Source: Chromatiales bacterium
GTDB lineage: Bacteria; Pseudomonadota; Gammaproteobacteria; Chromatiales; Chromatiaceae
Assembly (NCBI GenBank): GCA_030145425.1
Contig: JAQYVO010000007.1
Coordinates: 1-54,806 of the forward strand
DNA: 54,806 bases
Direction of reading: 5' to 3'
Shown: positions 53,433 to 54,806 of the stretch, piece after piece
How the letters are laid out: the number at the start of each line of letters is the position of its first letter
Position numbering within the stretch: position 1 is the stretch's first letter
Notes under the pieces: generated by a model
The model's database searches: none
What the model was told of the DNA's origin: nothing
The model's input: the letters and a program-made list of their open reading frames with translations, nothing else
Program-made: the position numbers and the translations under genes

Positions 53433-54317
53433 CTATCTTCTGCCGCTGCAATCCCTCTTTTCCATCAGGTTCTCAATGATTGGCTGCAGGATGATTTCCA
53501 TGGCGAAGCCCATCTTGCCTCCGGGGACCACGAGCGAATTACGCCGTGACATGAAAGCACCTGAGATCATCGACATCAGGTAAGGGAAGTCGATGCAGAA
53601 CCGGTTCGGGTCCCTGAACCGGATAACCACGAAGCTCTCGTCCGGGGTCGGAATGTCGCGGGCGATGAAGGGATTGGAGGTGTCCACCGTGGGTACGCGC
53701 TGGAAATTGATGTCGGTGCGCGAAAATTGGGGTGTGATGTAGTTGATGTAATCGGGCATGCGCCGCATGATGGTGTCGACGATTGCCTCTTCGGTGTAGC
53801 CGCGCTCTGCGTTGTCGCGAAAGATTTTCTGGATCCATTCCAGGTTGACGATGGGCACCACGCCCACACCTAGATCCACGTGTTGGGCGCAGTTGTCGTT
53901 GCCATCGATCGCCATTCCGTGCAATCCCTCATAGAACAACACGTCCGTGCCCACTTCCAGTTCCTCCCAGGGGGTGAATTCACCTGGGTTGTGGCTGGTG
54001 TCCAACCGGCTGTTGTGTATATCGGCCTCTTCCTGGCTGTGCAGATAAAAGCGTTTTTTGCCCGTGCCGGTTTCGCTATAGCTTTTAAACAACTCCGACA
54101 GCTTGTCGAAGTGGTTGGCGTTGGCGCCGAAGTGGCTCATACCCTCAGCGACCTTGTCGCGCATCTCAACGCGGTTGTAGCGGTGAAAACTGTCCCCTTC
54201 CACAACGGCCGCGCTGATGCCGTCCCTGTAGAAAATATGCTCGAGAGCGCGTTTAACAGTGGTGGTTCCGGCGCCCGAAGATCCGGTTACGGCAACGACT
54301 GGATGCTTCTTTGACAT
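53433..54317 (-). CDS. prk: Phosphoribulokinase (proteobacterial class I)
   Basis: Makes ribulose-1,5-bisphosphate from ribulose-5-phosphate and ATP in the Calvin cycle. A 294-residue protein of the short bacterial, octameric class: PVVAVTGSSGAGTTTVKRAL (P-loop), VVEGDSFHRYNRVEMRDKVA (catalytic Asp and sugar phosphate residues), LHSQEEADIHNSRLDTSHNP, LFYEGLHGM (second acidic site), GYTEEAIVDTIMRRMPDYIN and ISGAFMSRRNSLVVPGGKMG. This class is usually activated by NADH. TTAGGAGGAAACA gives a strong ribosome binding site. It appears monocistronic; RuBisCO genes are not in the window. It is the main sign of autotrophy here. Confidence 0.97.
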   Translation of the reverse strand: MSKKHPVVAVTGSSGAGTTTVKRALEHIFYRDGISAAVVEGDSFHRYNRVEMRDKVAEGMSHFGANANHFDKLSELFKSYSETGTGKKRFYLHSQEEADIHNSRLDTSHNPGEFTPWEELEVGTDVLFYEGLHGMAIDGNDNCAQHVDLGVGVVPIVNLEWIQKIFRDNAERGYTEEAIVDTIMRRMPDYINYITPQFSRTDINFQRVPTVDTSNPFIARDIPTPDESFVVIRFRDPNRFCIDFPYLMSMISGAFMSRRNSLVVPGGKMGFAMEIILQPIIENLMEKRDCSGRR

Positions 54318-54606
54318 TGTTTCCTCCTAAGTGGCACGAACATCGGCTACCCTGGGGCAGTGCAAAGTCAGGCCAAAATTCATAGTATTTACAGCGGGTT
54401 AGTTTATAATCGCCGGCAATTTCACCAGAAATGGTAAGTAAACTATATCACGAAGTTCTAATATCCTTTCCGTTGCAGTTCTGATGCCCGGCCAAAGGAA
54501 TTCTATAAGGACCCTGATCTGGTGATATGCTGATTGTCATGACCATTGCCGGTTCCCACTCCCCGAGGCTTTTAATGCAAGGGCTCCGGTGGATGCGTCG
54601 TTTCTT
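54318..54606. other. Upstream region of prk
   Basis: A gap of about 290 bp between the prk start and the palindromic repeat. AT-rich stretches near 54380-54470 (e.g. GGTTAGTTTATAATCGCC) are likely promoter or LysR-type regulator territory for prk, but I cannot define a CbbR box with confidence. No gene is visible. Confidence 0.35.
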
Positions 54607-54654
54607 AGGGTCTTTTAACACTATGCGGATATCCACATAGTGTTAAAAGACCCT
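54607..54654. repeat. 48-bp palindromic repeat, full copy B
   Basis: The same layout as copy A at 27897: left arm AGGGTCTTTTAACACTATGC... and right arm ...GTGTTAAAAGACCCT, with a single internal mismatch. Relative to copy A, two positions in each arm have changed together (C/G to T/A and G/C to T/A), preserving pairing. It ends 14 bp before the edge gene. Confidence 0.9.
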
Positions 54655-54668
54655 GGTGCTGGGGGCGC

Positions 54669-54806
54669 ATGATGGATACGTCGGAATTTGGTGTCTGGGC
54701 AATGATCGCCTTCTGGGGATCGGCCGTGGGCGGTATCGCCATCGCCATATCATGGGCCAGGTCCAGGGGAGGTAATCCTGTCAAAAGGGATCTGTTGATC
54801 CAATCC
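54669..54806 (+). CDS. Small membrane protein, start only (runs off the window)
   Basis: An open frame of 46 codons continues to the window end. ATG 54669 or 54672 follows GGGGGCGC. The protein begins MMDTSEFGVWAMIAFWGSAV, continues with a hydrophobic helix (GVWAMIAFWGSAVGGIAIAI), then a basic cytoplasmic part (SWARSRGGNPVKRDLLIQS). The shape resembles small single-helix proteins such as CcoQ/CcmD or SHOCT-tailed proteins; the family cannot be decided without the rest. Confidence 0.55.
   Translation, partial: MMDTSEFGVWAMIAFWGSAVGGIAIAISWARSRGGNPVKRDLLIQS

Overview
The window is an ordinary stretch of a gammaproteobacterial chromosome: about 54 protein genes, dense and mostly in short operons on both strands. 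I see no rRNA, tRNA, prophage, transposase or CRISPR array. Phosphoribulokinase at the right end suggests Calvin-cycle carbon fixation. The surrounding gene types (rsd, dtd, the SH3 and membrane-anchor protein of the YgiM type, the hisBHAF/hisE-tatABC block, an NDUFA9-type SDR, an SO_0444-type metal permease, slt and dxs) fit a chemoautotrophic, probably sulfur-oxidising gammaproteobacterium of the Chromatiales/Sedimenticola kind. That placement is inference from gene content, not from a marker phylogeny.

Layout. 1-2.7 kb: fatty or amino-acid CoA-ester catabolism (crotonase and 3-hydroxyacyl-CoA dehydrogenase on the minus strand, a LiuC-type hydratase on the plus strand). 2.7-7.6 kb: DUF2889, PPK2 polyphosphate kinase, secreted gamma-glutamyltransferase, DUF924 and a Rap1a/Tai-like small secreted protein. 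7.7-13.7 kb: arginine and branched-chain amino acid synthesis (argA, DUF192 lipoprotein, tetR-argE, ilvD), with nested repeats downstream of argE and a palindromic operator between tetR and ilvD. 13.7-17.4 kb: SH3 anchor protein, typA, dtd. 17.5-23.5 kb: hisB-hisH-hisA-hisF-SYLF gene-hisE followed by tatA-tatB-tatC. The SYLF gene sits where hisI would be expected, and TatC carries a long acidic tail ending in a FimV-like segment. 23.6-31.5 kb: DUF255 thioredoxin-fold protein, DUF4124 and pentapeptide-repeat pair, yidD, a Cu/Zn permease, a HIT-superfamily phosphorylase-like protein, an LplT-like MFS carrier, a YbaK-domain protein and a proline-rich orphan. 31.6-40.2 kb: formylglutamate amidohydrolase, cardiolipin-synthase-like PLD lipoprotein, an output-less Cache-HAMP receptor, a lysine-tailed double-wHTH protein, DUF3750, CHAD, NDUFA9-type SDR and a secreted orphan. 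40.5-45.4 kb: rsd and a large protein with a divergent class III nucleotidyl-cyclase domain, then slt. 45.6-54.3 kb: Sel1 protein, DAHP synthase, GST, DUF482 (FemAB-like), DUF938, dxs-DUF945, phosphoribulokinase, and the start of a small membrane protein at the right edge.

The most notable non-coding signal is a family of interspersed palindromes. Two full 48-bp copies (27897-27944 and 54607-54654) differ by compensatory changes on both arms, and degenerate or half copies lie at three other gene boundaries. Other repeat families are a CGAATTCATTCG-type element (two copies), a 107-bp direct repeat containing the last codons of argE, a 25-bp tandem repeat that encodes the tail of the DUF938 protein, and a 15-bp-arm palindrome. 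The most interesting proteins are the cyclase-like protein after rsd, the TatC/FimV-like fusion, and the SYLF gene embedded in the his operon.
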